Assembly (NCBI GenBank): GCA_902525995.1
Contig: CABZJG010000003.1
Location: forward strand, 1 to 34,322
Source: Paracoccaceae bacterium
Lineage (GTDB): Bacteria; Pseudomonadota; Alphaproteobacteria; Rhodobacterales; Rhodobacteraceae
Reading direction: 5' to 3'
DNA length: 34,322 bases
Shown: piece after piece, positions 7,828-15,228 of the stretch
Position numbering within the stretch: position 1 is the first letter of the stretch
Layout of the letters: the number at the start of each line of letters is the position of its first letter
The notes under the pieces: generated by a model
What the model was told of the DNA's origin: nothing
What the model saw: only the letters and a program-made list of their open reading frames with translations
Database searches by the model: none
Position numbers and translations under genes: made by a program

Positions 7828-10452
7828 ATGAGCGAAGACGGAGCTAAATCAGCACAGGAAATGGTCGCGGAAACAGACTCAGGTGGACGTGTCTTAACCG
7901 GTTCGATGGGCAAAACTTTGTTCTACTTGTGTATTTTATGGTCTTTGTTTCAACTGTATATCGCATCGAAAGTTCCAGGGGTTTTAGCCCAAGCCACTGG
8001 TGTAAGCGATTTTGCCAATATCGTTGCGCAAGCACGCTATGTGCACTTGGCTTTTGCAATGGCGCTGGCAACACTTGCCTTCCCGCTTTTCGGCCATAAA
8101 CGCCATATTCCGCTTTACGACTGGGCTTTGGTTGTCTTGGGGGTCTCAGCCTGTCTTTATCTGGTCATTTTCCGGTTTGAGATTGCCGACCGCCCGGGTC
8201 TTTGGACCACCACTGACATTGTGATGTCTGCCATTGGTATGATGGTTTTAATGATTTCAGTGTTTCGCACATTGGGGCTGCCATTGATGGTAATCGCAAG
8301 TGCTTTTTTAATGCTAGCCTTTTTTGGCGGGTATTCGGAGTGGGTGGGCAACGTCACAAATTATGGTGGCGCATCTTTCAAAAAGGCGATGGGCCATTAT
8401 TGGATGCAGACCGAAGGCGTATTTGGCGTGGCGTTGGGCGTTTCCACAACAATGATCTTTCTCTTTGTTCTTTTCGGTGCTTTGTTTGAAAAGGCTGGGG
8501 GCGGAAACTGGTTCATCAAAGTAGCTGTTGCCCTTTTGGGTGCGCTACGTGGCGGCCCGGCCAAAGCAGCTGTTTTATCTTCGATGATGACAGGAATGAT
8601 ATCGGGGTCCTCTATTGCCAACACTGTAATCACGGGAACATTTACGATCCCGCTGATGAATCGGATCGGGTTTTCACGAGAAAAGGCTGGCGCAGTTGAG
8701 GTTGCATCCTCAACCAATGGCCAGCTTACGCCTCCTTTCATGGGAGCGGCCGCCTTCTTGATGGTGGAATACGTCAATATCTCTTACATTGAGGTGATGA
8801 AGCACGCTTTTCTACCCGCCGTGATTTCCTATATTGCTTTACTGTATATCGTTCATCTTGAAAGCCTGAAGTTAGGACTAAAAGGTCTTGAAAAGCCGGG
8901 ACGCAACATCGGTGTTTTGATGATCCTCATCATGTTTCTTACCGGTTTTTTTGCAATGGCTGCGATTACAGTGGCAGCCATCATTTTCCGTGTTCTGCTT
9001 GAGCCCATAATGCCCGGGGCAACGGTTTATCCTTCTTTGGTCTTGCTAGGGCTGGCCTACTTAGCATTGGTGTTTGTCGCTGCGCGCTATCCTGATATTG
9101 AGATAGATGATCCAAATGCAGAGAGCCTTAAGGCACCAAGATTGACACCGACATTTCTGGCGGGTGCCTATTTCGCACTGCCAATTTTTGTTCTGGTCTG
9201 GAACTTAATGGTGCGCACTGAGCACATGGACCGATTGTCACCGGCTCTTTCGGTATTTTGGGCTACTTTTGCAATGATCATAGTCGCTTTGACCCACAAA
9301 CCGCTCAAAGATATGTTTCGCGGCGGCGCTATGGCTAGCAGCGGCTATGCACGCGGTTTTCATGATTTGGTAAATGGGCTTGAAGCGGGCGCACGAAATA
9401 TGATCAGCATCGGGGTGGCTACCGGTGCCGCTGGGATCATTGTGGGTACAATATCTTTAACCGGTGCCCATCAGATCATTGGACAGGTCATCGAAACCAT
9501 TTCGGGTGGCAATCTCATTATCTTGCTCGTCCTAGTTGCAATATTATCGCTGATTTTAGGAATGGGTCTACCAACCACTGTTAATTATATCGTGGTTTCA
9601 TCTCTTATGGCGCCTGTCATTGTGTCCGTCGGGGCGCAGTCCGGTCTTATTGTACCGCTTATTGCGGTTCATATGTTTGTCTTTTATTTTGGCATCTTGG
9701 CCGACGATACACCGCCCGTCGGCCTTGCAGCTTATGCCGCTGCAGCCATTTCGCGTGGGGATCCGATAAAAACCGGCCTGCAGGGGTTTAGCTATGATAT
9801 TCGAACCGCGCTTTTGCCGTTCATGTTTATATTCAACACGGATTTGCTGCTCATTGATGTTGGCCCTGCCAAAGCCGTTTTAGTGTTTTTTGTATCATTG
9901 GTGGCTATGTTGCTGTTTGCCGCCGCAACCCAAGGCTATTTCATCGCCAAAAGCAGGCGCTGGGAAACAGCGGTGATCTTGTTGATTGTCTTCACTCTTT
10001 TCAGGCCAGATTTTTGGCTAAACGTGGCCCAAGACGAGTATACTGCATCTTCAGGGCCAGCTGCGATAGACGCAGTTGGATCCGTTCCGCTTGGAACACC
10101 AGTAAGGTTGGTCATATCGGCCCCTGACTTTGACACCGGCGAAGTTGGCACAAAAACGATTGTTTTGATACCAGAGCAAGACGCAGGCGGTTTAGAGCGC
10201 CTTAGTGCCGTGGGTCTTGATGTGTTTGAAGAGGGTGATGTTTTAAGGGTGGATGAACCTTTCCCGGGAACACCATATTTTGAGACTCTGGCAAACGAAT
10301 ATGATTTTTATGCTGATGAGCCCGTACAGATTATATCTGCCGAGGTTCCAAATGATCGCATGCCCAAAGAGATATTCTTTTTGCCGGCCTTTTTACTTTT
10401 GGGACTAATCATTTTGATACAAAGGCGCCGCGCAACACAGCCAGCGTTTTAA
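7828..10452 (+). CDS. TAXI-type TRAP transporter fused permease (DctQM fusion)
   Basis: This single polypeptide fuses the small (DctQ-like, 4-helix) and large (DctM-like) TRAP membrane subunits, as is usual in TAXI systems, and imports the ligand by an ion gradient. The 874-residue product starts with four hydrophobic helices (about 28-170). The DctM domain follows, with family segments such as GGPAKAAVLSSMMTGMISGS, SSTNGQLTPPFMGAAAF and GMGLPTTVNYIVV. Its C-terminal part (about 720-850) matches the soluble DUF3394-like region ending in a last membrane helix and a basic tail QRRRATQPAF. It is separated from its binding protein by a probable attenuator. Length is typical of TAXI fusions. Confidence 0.94.
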   Translation: MSEDGAKSAQEMVAETDSGGRVLTGSMGKTLFYLCILWSLFQLYIASKVPGVLAQATGVSDFANIVAQARYVHLAFAMALATLAFPLFGHKRHIPLYDWALVVLGVSACLYLVIFRFEIADRPGLWTTTDIVMSAIGMMVLMISVFRTLGLPLMVIASAFLMLAFFGGYSEWVGNVTNYGGASFKKAMGHYWMQTEGVFGVALGVSTTMIFLFVLFGALFEKAGGGNWFIKVAVALLGALRGGPAKAAVLSSMMTGMISGSSIANTVITGTFTIPLMNRIGFSREKAGAVEVASSTNGQLTPPFMGAAAFLMVEYVNISYIEVMKHAFLPAVISYIALLYIVHLESLKLGLKGLEKPGRNIGVLMILIMFLTGFFAMAAITVAAIIFRVLLEPIMPGATVYPSLVLLGLAYLALVFVAARYPDIEIDDPNAESLKAPRLTPTFLAGAYFALPIFVLVWNLMVRTEHMDRLSPALSVFWATFAMIIVALTHKPLKDMFRGGAMASSGYARGFHDLVNGLEAGARNMISIGVATGAAGIIVGTISLTGAHQIIGQVIETISGGNLIILLVLVAILSLILGMGLPTTVNYIVVSSLMAPVIVSVGAQSGLIVPLIAVHMFVFYFGILADDTPPVGLAAYAAAAISRGDPIKTGLQGFSYDIRTALLPFMFIFNTDLLLIDVGPAKAVLVFFVSLVAMLLFAAATQGYFIAKSRRWETAVILLIVFTLFRPDFWLNVAQDEYTASSGPAAIDAVGSVPLGTPVRLVISAPDFDTGEVGTKTIVLIPEQDAGGLERLSAVGLDVFEEGDVLRVDEPFPGTPYFETLANEYDFYADEPVQIISAEVPNDRMPKEIFFLPAFLLLGLIILIQRRRATQPAF

Positions 10453-10632
10453 ACTTATTAGGTTAAGGCAATTTCGCAGTTTGTTTTGGTGATCAGAATG
10501 GATTCATATATCACTGATCGCAGAGGTATTGAATTCTGAAAAACAACTTGAAAGAAGGCTACATTTCCAGTGTGGCCGACAAAACATAATGTATTATGAG
10601 TTTTGCCAAGTAATGTTCATTCAAAAATGATC

Positions 10633-10660
10633 AAGCCGCAGGCATTGGTCCTGCGGCTTT
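10633..10660. terminator. 10-bp stem-loop between convergent TRAP permease and small lipoprotein genes
   Basis: AAGCCGCAGG (10633-10642) pairs perfectly with CCTGCGGCTT (10650-10659) across a 7-base loop. It sits between the fused permease (ending at 10452) and the minus-strand lipoprotein gene (ending at 10705), so it could terminate both. Neither flank has a long T-run: plus gives TTTGTG, minus gives GATCATTTTT, which is slightly better for the minus direction. Confidence 0.6.
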
Positions 10661-10704
10661 GTGAGAGCCTATATAATTTAAAAGCCCTAGAAGCGGATGT
10701 TGGT

Positions 10705-10827
10705 TTACTCACTGCTAGAGTCTGAACCACCATCAAACCAACCCAGTGGGTTTAGATTATAATCTTCTACGACACTACATGCAGAAAGCCCCAATACAAC
10801 GATTGATAATGCAAGATATTTTTTCAT
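10705..10827 (-). CDS. 40-residue predicted lipoprotein
   Basis: The minus strand encodes a 40-residue protein starting MKKYLALSIVVLG with a lipobox LSAC, so signal peptidase II would leave a lipidated C17 and a 24-residue mature peptide. The mature part contains LNPLGWF and ends in an acidic serine-rich tail (GGSDSSSE). GGAG lies 9 bases before the ATG at 10827, which together with the lipobox makes this a credible gene despite its size. The LNPxxWF motif recalls small Rhodobacteraceae lipoproteins with an LNPxNWFG segment that I remember from related genomes, but I cannot name the family or function. A stem-loop 45 bases downstream may end its transcript. Confidence 0.72.
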   Translation of the reverse strand: MKKYLALSIVVLGLSACSVVEDYNLNPLGWFDGGSDSSSE

Positions 10828-11100
10828 TTTTTCGTTCTCCAAGTTTACTGCGTATATCAATGCCAAAATTATCAAAAAGATCAACCAATAAGACAGAAAG
10901 AAAGTAATTATTTTGGAATTTTTGCCTCAAAAATAGAACCATTTCTTCGATGGAAACGGATTTTTTATTTGGCTTAGATATCTTTTTGAATGTAACGATC
11001 TAAAGATATCAGATGGTTTGAGATTATTTGCCAAACAAACTATACTCAATCTTGTTTGTTAAAAGCCTTGTAGAAACTTTGAAAAGAAGTGGGGTTTTAA

Positions 11101-11568
11101 GTGGTAAGAGTATCTTTGGCAGCTTTTTCGATGATGGTCGGTTTCTGGTCGCAAAGCGCGCTTTCCGATGAAATGTTACCCTGCGGAATTATGTTGAAAT
11201 TTGGTCAGGACGCCACAGGCTCCGTGGCCAATTACACCTTATCGGCTCAAGTCAAAAACCCCACGGGCCGATCAGTTTCCGGCGTATCCGTTCTATTTTA
11301 TAATTCAAACGATAATTTGCTTGGAAACACAGAGCTAAATTGCAAAGAGCGCGGACACACGCTTGAGCCGGGCAGCACCGGACAATGCTCAATGTTACTG
11401 CAAACAATCGATGGAAAAATGATGGAAAATTTTGGAACTGAAATGTGGACAGCTATTGTGAATGTGCAACTGCAAAAACTGAACAGCATTTCCAAGTGCC
11501 AATTGCTAGGGTTTCGCTACACCAATCAGGATCGGCTTGAAAACATCACAAGCGGCAGCGATAAATAG
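11101..11568 (+). CDS. Secreted hypothetical protein with four cysteines, FxLYD-like
   Basis: The 155-residue product has an N-terminal signal sequence (basic MVR, hydrophobic 5-17, likely cleavage near SQSA-LSD, residue 20). The mature part has four cysteines (C28, C81, C96, C133) that could form two disulfides in the periplasm. The segment NYTLSAQVKNPTGRSVSGVSVLFYNSNDNLLG looks like the immunoglobulin-like strand pattern of FxLYD domains: a leading beta strand, conserved N-P-T-G-x-x-V, then a FY-like strand. The start is GTG at 11101, preceded by a weak GGGG-type site; a later ATG would truncate the signal peptide. Its neighbours are orphans on the other strand, and no function can be inferred. 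Confidence 0.7.
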   Translation: MVRVSLAAFSMMVGFWSQSALSDEMLPCGIMLKFGQDATGSVANYTLSAQVKNPTGRSVSGVSVLFYNSNDNLLGNTELNCKERGHTLEPGSTGQCSMLLQTIDGKMMENFGTEMWTAIVNVQLQKLNSISKCQLLGFRYTNQDRLENITSGSDK

Positions 11569-11604
11569 TGAACGTAGAATGGGCGCGTTCAACGGGCGGT
11601 CGGT

Positions 11605-12030
11605 TTAGGTTAGTTTGTCACGCTCTAGTCTAATTTCCTCTAATTTTTTTTCACGCAAAAACTCATAATTAATGCCAGCCATTGCTTTTAGGGATGCCAA
11701 CATCGACTGGCCGTTTTTGGTTGTAGAATCCAGCTGCTGTCCGGCAATGTCCAAAATCACCAAATACGATGACTTTTTTTCAATGTGTTGAAATGCCTTT
11801 TCGAAGTCTTCCGGTTGATAGCCCAAACTCGAGAGTTTGTTGACAACAAACTTATCATCTTTCCTCAAGCAGTTTAACGCCATATGCAACTGATAGCGTT
11901 CCTCACTGCTTGCGGTTTGTTCTTGATAGATGTTTTCTTCAAGGCATCCGTAGTTTTTTAACGCCTCAATCTCCAGATCACTGTCTTCTTTTGGCTGGAC
12001 CAATGCAGTCCTAGAATACCCAACCAACAT
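11605..12030 (-). CDS. Catalytically inactive serine-recombinase (resolvase) domain protein
   Basis: The 141-residue product aligns along its whole length with the N-terminal catalytic domain of gamma-delta/Tn3-type resolvases: MLVGYSRTALVQ against LFGYARVSTSQQ, LEIEALKNYGC against LDIQVRALKDAG, KFVVNKLSSLGY against VILVKKLDRLGR, and LREKKLEEIR at the start of the long E helix. The nucleophilic serine position is alanine (A9), and the DRxxR active-site aspartate and arginines are S67, S68 and Y71; R7 and R45 are kept. There is no C-terminal DNA-binding helix-turn-helix. It therefore cannot recombine DNA by the known mechanism. The frame is intact, with AAGGGGC 6 bases before the ATG, so it appears to be a maintained gene rather than debris. 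A structural or regulatory role is possible; the function is unknown. Confidence 0.75.
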   Translation of the reverse strand: MLVGYSRTALVQPKEDSDLEIEALKNYGCLEENIYQEQTASSEERYQLHMALNCLRKDDKFVVNKLSSLGYQPEDFEKAFQHIEKKSSYLVILDIAGQQLDSTTKNGQSMLASLKAMAGINYEFLREKKLEEIRLERDKLT

Positions 12031-12447
12031 GTCATGCCCCTTTAAAAACCACTTTCAGAAAATTTAGTATTTATGTGAGTATGTAAGCAAATAGCCCCGC
12101 TGTAATCAATTTTATTGTCTCATAAGAACTTCAGTCCGACATTTACGGCCGATTGAATTCAACTTTTTTGGTGAATTCAGGGACATTCGATGACAGTTCA
12201 TATGAAAAGCCGGGCGCTTTGCCCGGCCAGTATCTTGGGGAGGAAATATGAAAATGATCTTCTGCCTATTGATACGGCGCTTTGCTCTAATTGTTTAATG
12301 CTAAAGCCCTAAGGCCAATACTACGATAAAGAGTTTGCGCAGCTTATTTTGCTGCTTTTGGCTTTTTTTACCAAAGCCAAGTGTGTTTTGCTTTACTTTT
12401 CAACTGTTCAGTTAGTAAGCCTTTTGCAAACCATAGGAGTGCTTAAC
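12031..12447 (+). promoter_or_regulatory. 417-base non-coding region upstream of the FAH-TRAP operon
   Basis: I see no protein gene of ordinary size here. It contains two TGAATTCA palindromes 18 bases apart (12154-12161 and 12172-12179) and a strong 7-bp hairpin GCCGGGC/GCCCGGC (12209-12227). A strong ribosome site (GGGGAGGAAAT) follows, ahead of a 16-codon ORF. Further on is a 5-bp hairpin GCAGC/GCTGC (12339-12355) trailed by TTTTGGCTTTTTTT, and AAAGCC/GGCTTT segments (12303, 12360, 12373) that can pair in alternative ways. This could be a regulated leader or a small RNA gene. A promoter cannot be assigned with confidence. Confidence 0.4.
12248..12298 (+). CDS. Possible 16-residue leader peptide
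   Basis: An ATG at 12248 follows GGGGAGGAAAT, one of the strongest ribosome sites in the window, and opens MKMIFCLLIRRFALIV followed by TAA. The peptide is rich in leucine, isoleucine and valine and precedes short hairpins that can pair alternatively, a layout seen in attenuators. The downstream gene is a hydrolase/TRAP operon, not amino acid biosynthesis, so a classic attenuator is uncertain. Confidence 0.25.
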   Translation: MKMIFCLLIRRFALIV

Positions 12448-13146
12448 GTGAGCCAATTATTGTTTGAACTGCCCGCTTTACCCGTTGTTCCAATGTCAGA
12501 CGGCTCCGGGCATTATCCGGTTGGAAGAATTTTTTGTGTAGGGCGCAACTATGTTGACCATGCAAAAGAAATGGGGGTCGAAGTAGATCGCGAAGCCCCT
12601 TTCTATTTCACCAAGACCCCTTGGACCGCGCAGCCCAGCGGCAGTGTATTGGCCTATCCCCCGGGAACGGAAAATTTCCATTATGAGATGGAATTGGCAC
12701 TGGCAATCGGCACGCCTGTATTTCGCGCCAACAAAGACCAAGCGCTTAGGGCCATTCACTCCTATGGCTGCGCTCTGGATATGACACGGCGCGATTTACA
12801 ACTTGCCGAGCGCGCCAAGCAGCGGCCGTGGGATTTGGGAAAAGATGTCGAGGGCTCGGCGGTCTTTGCCCCCCTTACACCTGCTCACAGCATGGGGGAT
12901 ATTGGGGCCCGGCGGATTCATCTGGCGCTCAACGGCAACGTGAAACAAGATGCACGCCTTAGCGATATGGTTTGGGCAGTCGATGAAATAGTGTCTCACC
13001 TCTCCCACTTTTATCATCTCCGCCCCGGGGATTTAATTCTAACGGGAACGCCTGCAGGTGTCGGACCGGTTGTGCCTGGTGATAAAATCACTGGTGGGAT
13101 TGAAGGATTAGACCCAATTTCCTTAATAATTTCCGAGGCCGAGTAA
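12448..13146 (+). CDS. Fumarylacetoacetate hydrolase (FAH) family protein
   Basis: FAH-family enzymes are Mg2+-dependent cytoplasmic hydrolases or decarboxylases acting on C-C bonds of dioxo acids, such as fumarylpyruvate or acylpyruvates. The 232-residue product shows RIFCVGRNYVDHAKEMG near the N-terminus, the metal-binding pair E80 and E82 in HYEMELALAIG, D111 in CALDMTRRDLQ, KDVEGSAVFAPL, and the C-terminal LILTGTPAGVGPVVPGD. I start it at GTG 12448 because AGGAG lies 8 bases upstream and SQLLFELPALPVVP resembles usual N-termini. A longer reading frame from 12349 has no ribosome site and encodes an implausible hydrophobic extension. It begins an operon with TRAP dctQ and dctM (10-base gap), suggesting its substrate is imported by that system. 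Confidence 0.93.
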   Translation: MSQLLFELPALPVVPMSDGSGHYPVGRIFCVGRNYVDHAKEMGVEVDREAPFYFTKTPWTAQPSGSVLAYPPGTENFHYEMELALAIGTPVFRANKDQALRAIHSYGCALDMTRRDLQLAERAKQRPWDLGKDVEGSAVFAPLTPAHSMGDIGARRIHLALNGNVKQDARLSDMVWAVDEIVSHLSHFYHLRPGDLILTGTPAGVGPVVPGDKITGGIEGLDPISLIISEAE

Positions 13147-13156
13147 CCTGCATAAC

Positions 13157-13741
13157 ATGTATGCTTTAATCAAAAAACTGGCTCAAGTAATGGCCGTTTT
13201 TGGGGGGCTTGTCCTCACCTTTTTGGTTTTGTTGGTTTGCACCTCTGTGCTTGGAAGATCGGTTGGCACTTTGCTTCACGGCACCTTTATGCAATCAAAT
13301 TTTGCCGATTTTTCCAATTGGGCGCTCGCGGTTGGGATCGGCGCGATTAATGGTGATTTTGAATTGGTAGAAGCTGGTATTGCTTTTGCAATATTTGCGT
13401 TTTTACCTCTGTGCCAATTGAGCGGCAGCCATGCTACGGTTGATGTTTTTACATCTAAATTTTCACGGCGCACCAATCAGGCGTTGCAAATGATTTCCGA
13501 GTGCCTTTTTGCGCTTGTTTTGGGATTGATTGCGTGGCGCCTATTCGCCGGTATGGAGGCAAAGCAGCGCTATGGTGAGACAACCTTTTTGTTGCAGTTT
13601 CCAATTTGGTGGGCCTATGCGGCCAGCTTTTCTGGCGCGGTGATCGCCGCCTTTATTTCCTTTTACATGGCAATAATTAGGATCCTAGAGGCCTTTAGTG
13701 GGCAACAAATGCTCCCTGAAAACGAAAGCGATGAACGATGA
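13157..13741 (+). CDS. TRAP transporter small permease subunit (DctQ-like)
   Basis: The 194-residue product is the small membrane subunit of a TRAP transporter. Hydrophobic helices are visible at about residues 13-35, 52-63 and 74-92, with further ones at about 108-130 and 145-170. The segment ATVDVFTSKFSRRTNQALQ (near 95-113) corresponds to the HVRVDLL-like loop that marks DctQ. No strong Shine-Dalgarno precedes the ATG at 13157, so it is probably translated by coupling to the FAH gene 10 bases upstream. Its stop overlaps the start of dctM (ATGA). No DctP-type binding protein gene adjoins it. Confidence 0.9.
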   Translation: MYALIKKLAQVMAVFGGLVLTFLVLLVCTSVLGRSVGTLLHGTFMQSNFADFSNWALAVGIGAINGDFELVEAGIAFAIFAFLPLCQLSGSHATVDVFTSKFSRRTNQALQMISECLFALVLGLIAWRLFAGMEAKQRYGETTFLLQFPIWWAYAASFSGAVIAAFISFYMAIIRILEAFSGQQMLPENESDER

Positions 13742-15081
13742 GCACCCTAGAAATTGGACTGGCCTCGTTTCCGGCGCTTTTGGCCTTAATTTTTTTACGC
13801 GTACCGATCGGTCTTGCAATGTTTTTGGTAGGTTTTGCAGGGTTATACCTTGTGACTGGCAGCTCCAATATGGCGTTGGCTAAAATGAAAAATGAAACCT
13901 ACAGCACGTTTTCAAACTATTCGCTTTCGATTATTCCGATGTTTTTACTGATGGGGCAGTTCGCCACTCTTGGCGGGATGTCCCAGGCGCTGTTCAAAGC
14001 CGCGGAAAGCTGGCTGGGTCATCGCAAGGGCGGTGTGGCTATGGCAGCGATAGGGGCCTGTGCCGGTTTTGGCGCGATAGCAGGATCATCCTTGGCAACT
14101 GCGGCCACCATGGGCCGTGTCGCGCTTCCCGAGCTGAAATCCTATGGCTACGCGGGCGGGTTTTCAACGGCAACGCTTGCTGCAGGGGGAACATTGGGGA
14201 TTTTAATTCCGCCTTCCGTGGTTTTGGTGATCTATGCCATCTTGGCCGAACAAAATATCTCAAAACTGTTTTTGGCTGCTTTTGTGCCCGGTATTATGGC
14301 TGCGCTTGGGTATATGATTGCGGTGTCGATCTATGTGCGCCTTTATCCTGATCGCGCAGGAACCCGGGCGCCGGTGCCCTACAAGGGTCGGTTCCAGGCT
14401 TTAGCCAAAGTCTGGCCGGTTGTGGTGATATTTTTATTGGTAATTTTTGGAATTGCTGGTGATTGGAATTGGTCACAAAACGGCATCCAAGCGCTGTTCA
14501 CCCCCACCGAAGGGGCGGCCGTAGGAGCGTTTGGCGTTGGCTTAATTGCGTGGCGCAGCGGAGGGCTGACATGGTCCAGCTTGGTCGATAGTTTTCTGGT
14601 CACGGGACGGTCCTCAGCCATGATCTTTTTTATCATTCTCGGAGCCGGGTTTTACAATGGCTTTTTAAGCCTGACACAGGTGCCACAGGAAATCGCGGGC
14701 TGGGTTGTAAATCAGGGGCTCAGCCCCATGGGTGTTTTGCTTTTAATCTTGCTCTTCTATTTACTGTTAGGCTGTTTGATGGACAGTCTTTCAATGATCC
14801 TGCTCACTGTTCCGATCTTTTTTCCAGTGGTGATGTCATTAGATTTCGCCCTGCCGCCGGAACATCTAGCAATCTGGTTTGGCATCTTGGTTCTAATTGT
14901 GGTTGAGGTGGGCTTGATTACGCCACCGGTGGGGCTGAACCTTTTTGTGATCAATGCAATGGACAAAGAAACCCCAGCCGTAGAAACCTATAAAGCAGTT
15001 GGTTTTTTTGTGGCCACCGATTTGGTCCGCGTGGCCATTTTGATCACTTTTCCAGCAATCACTTTGTTCTTATTGCCCTAG
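13738..15081 (+). CDS. TRAP transporter large permease subunit (DctM-like)
   Basis: The 447-residue product is the large, ion-coupled membrane subunit of a DctP-type TRAP transporter. Characteristic DctM segments include YSLSIIPMFLLMGQFA, GACAGFGAIAGSSLATAATMG, LAAGGTLGILIPPSVVLVIYAI and VEVGLITPPVGLNLFVI near the C-terminus. It starts within the stop of dctQ (ATGA overlap), so the two are translationally coupled. A bidirectional terminator lies about 100 bases downstream. The cognate periplasmic binding protein is not encoded in the window, so either it is elsewhere in the genome or this permease uses another system's protein. Confidence 0.93.
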   Translation: MSTLEIGLASFPALLALIFLRVPIGLAMFLVGFAGLYLVTGSSNMALAKMKNETYSTFSNYSLSIIPMFLLMGQFATLGGMSQALFKAAESWLGHRKGGVAMAAIGACAGFGAIAGSSLATAATMGRVALPELKSYGYAGGFSTATLAAGGTLGILIPPSVVLVIYAILAEQNISKLFLAAFVPGIMAALGYMIAVSIYVRLYPDRAGTRAPVPYKGRFQALAKVWPVVVIFLLVIFGIAGDWNWSQNGIQALFTPTEGAAVGAFGVGLIAWRSGGLTWSSLVDSFLVTGRSSAMIFFIILGAGFYNGFLSLTQVPQEIAGWVVNQGLSPMGVLLLILLFYLLLGCLMDSLSMILLTVPIFFPVVMSLDFALPPEHLAIWFGILVLIVVEVGLITPPVGLNLFVINAMDKETPAVETYKAVGFFVATDLVRVAILITFPAITLFLLP

Positions 15082-15178
15082 TCGTTGGAAATTTTTTTAA
15101 AGCATCCTGCGCAGTAAGCCGAAAAGTTTAAGCGTTTACAGCAGCGCGTTATATTTTGTTTTTATCTGGCAATGATGC

Positions 15179-15209
15179 AAAAAGCCGCCCGAGGGCGGCT
15201 TTCTTTTTC
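15179..15209. terminator. Bidirectional intrinsic terminator between dctM and the ABC ATPase gene
   Basis: AAAGCCGCC (15181-15189) pairs perfectly with GGCGGCTTT (15194-15202) over a 4-base loop. On the plus strand it is followed by CTTTTTC. On the minus strand it is followed by TTTTTGC because of the A-run at 15179-15183. It lies between two convergent operons and should terminate both. Confidence 0.85.
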
Positions 15210-15228
15210 TGTTGTCTACATCGTAGCG

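Noticed and set aside
12209-12227. The GCCGGGC/GCCCGGC hairpin as an intrinsic terminator
   Set aside because: There is no T-run on the plus strand. On the minus strand TTTTC follows, but no gene ends there in that direction.
12349-12447. An extended start for the FAH gene at 12349
   Set aside because: The extra 33 residues are hydrophobic, lack a ribosome site and overlap a hairpin/T-run. GTG 12448 has AGGAG and gives a family-typical N-terminus.
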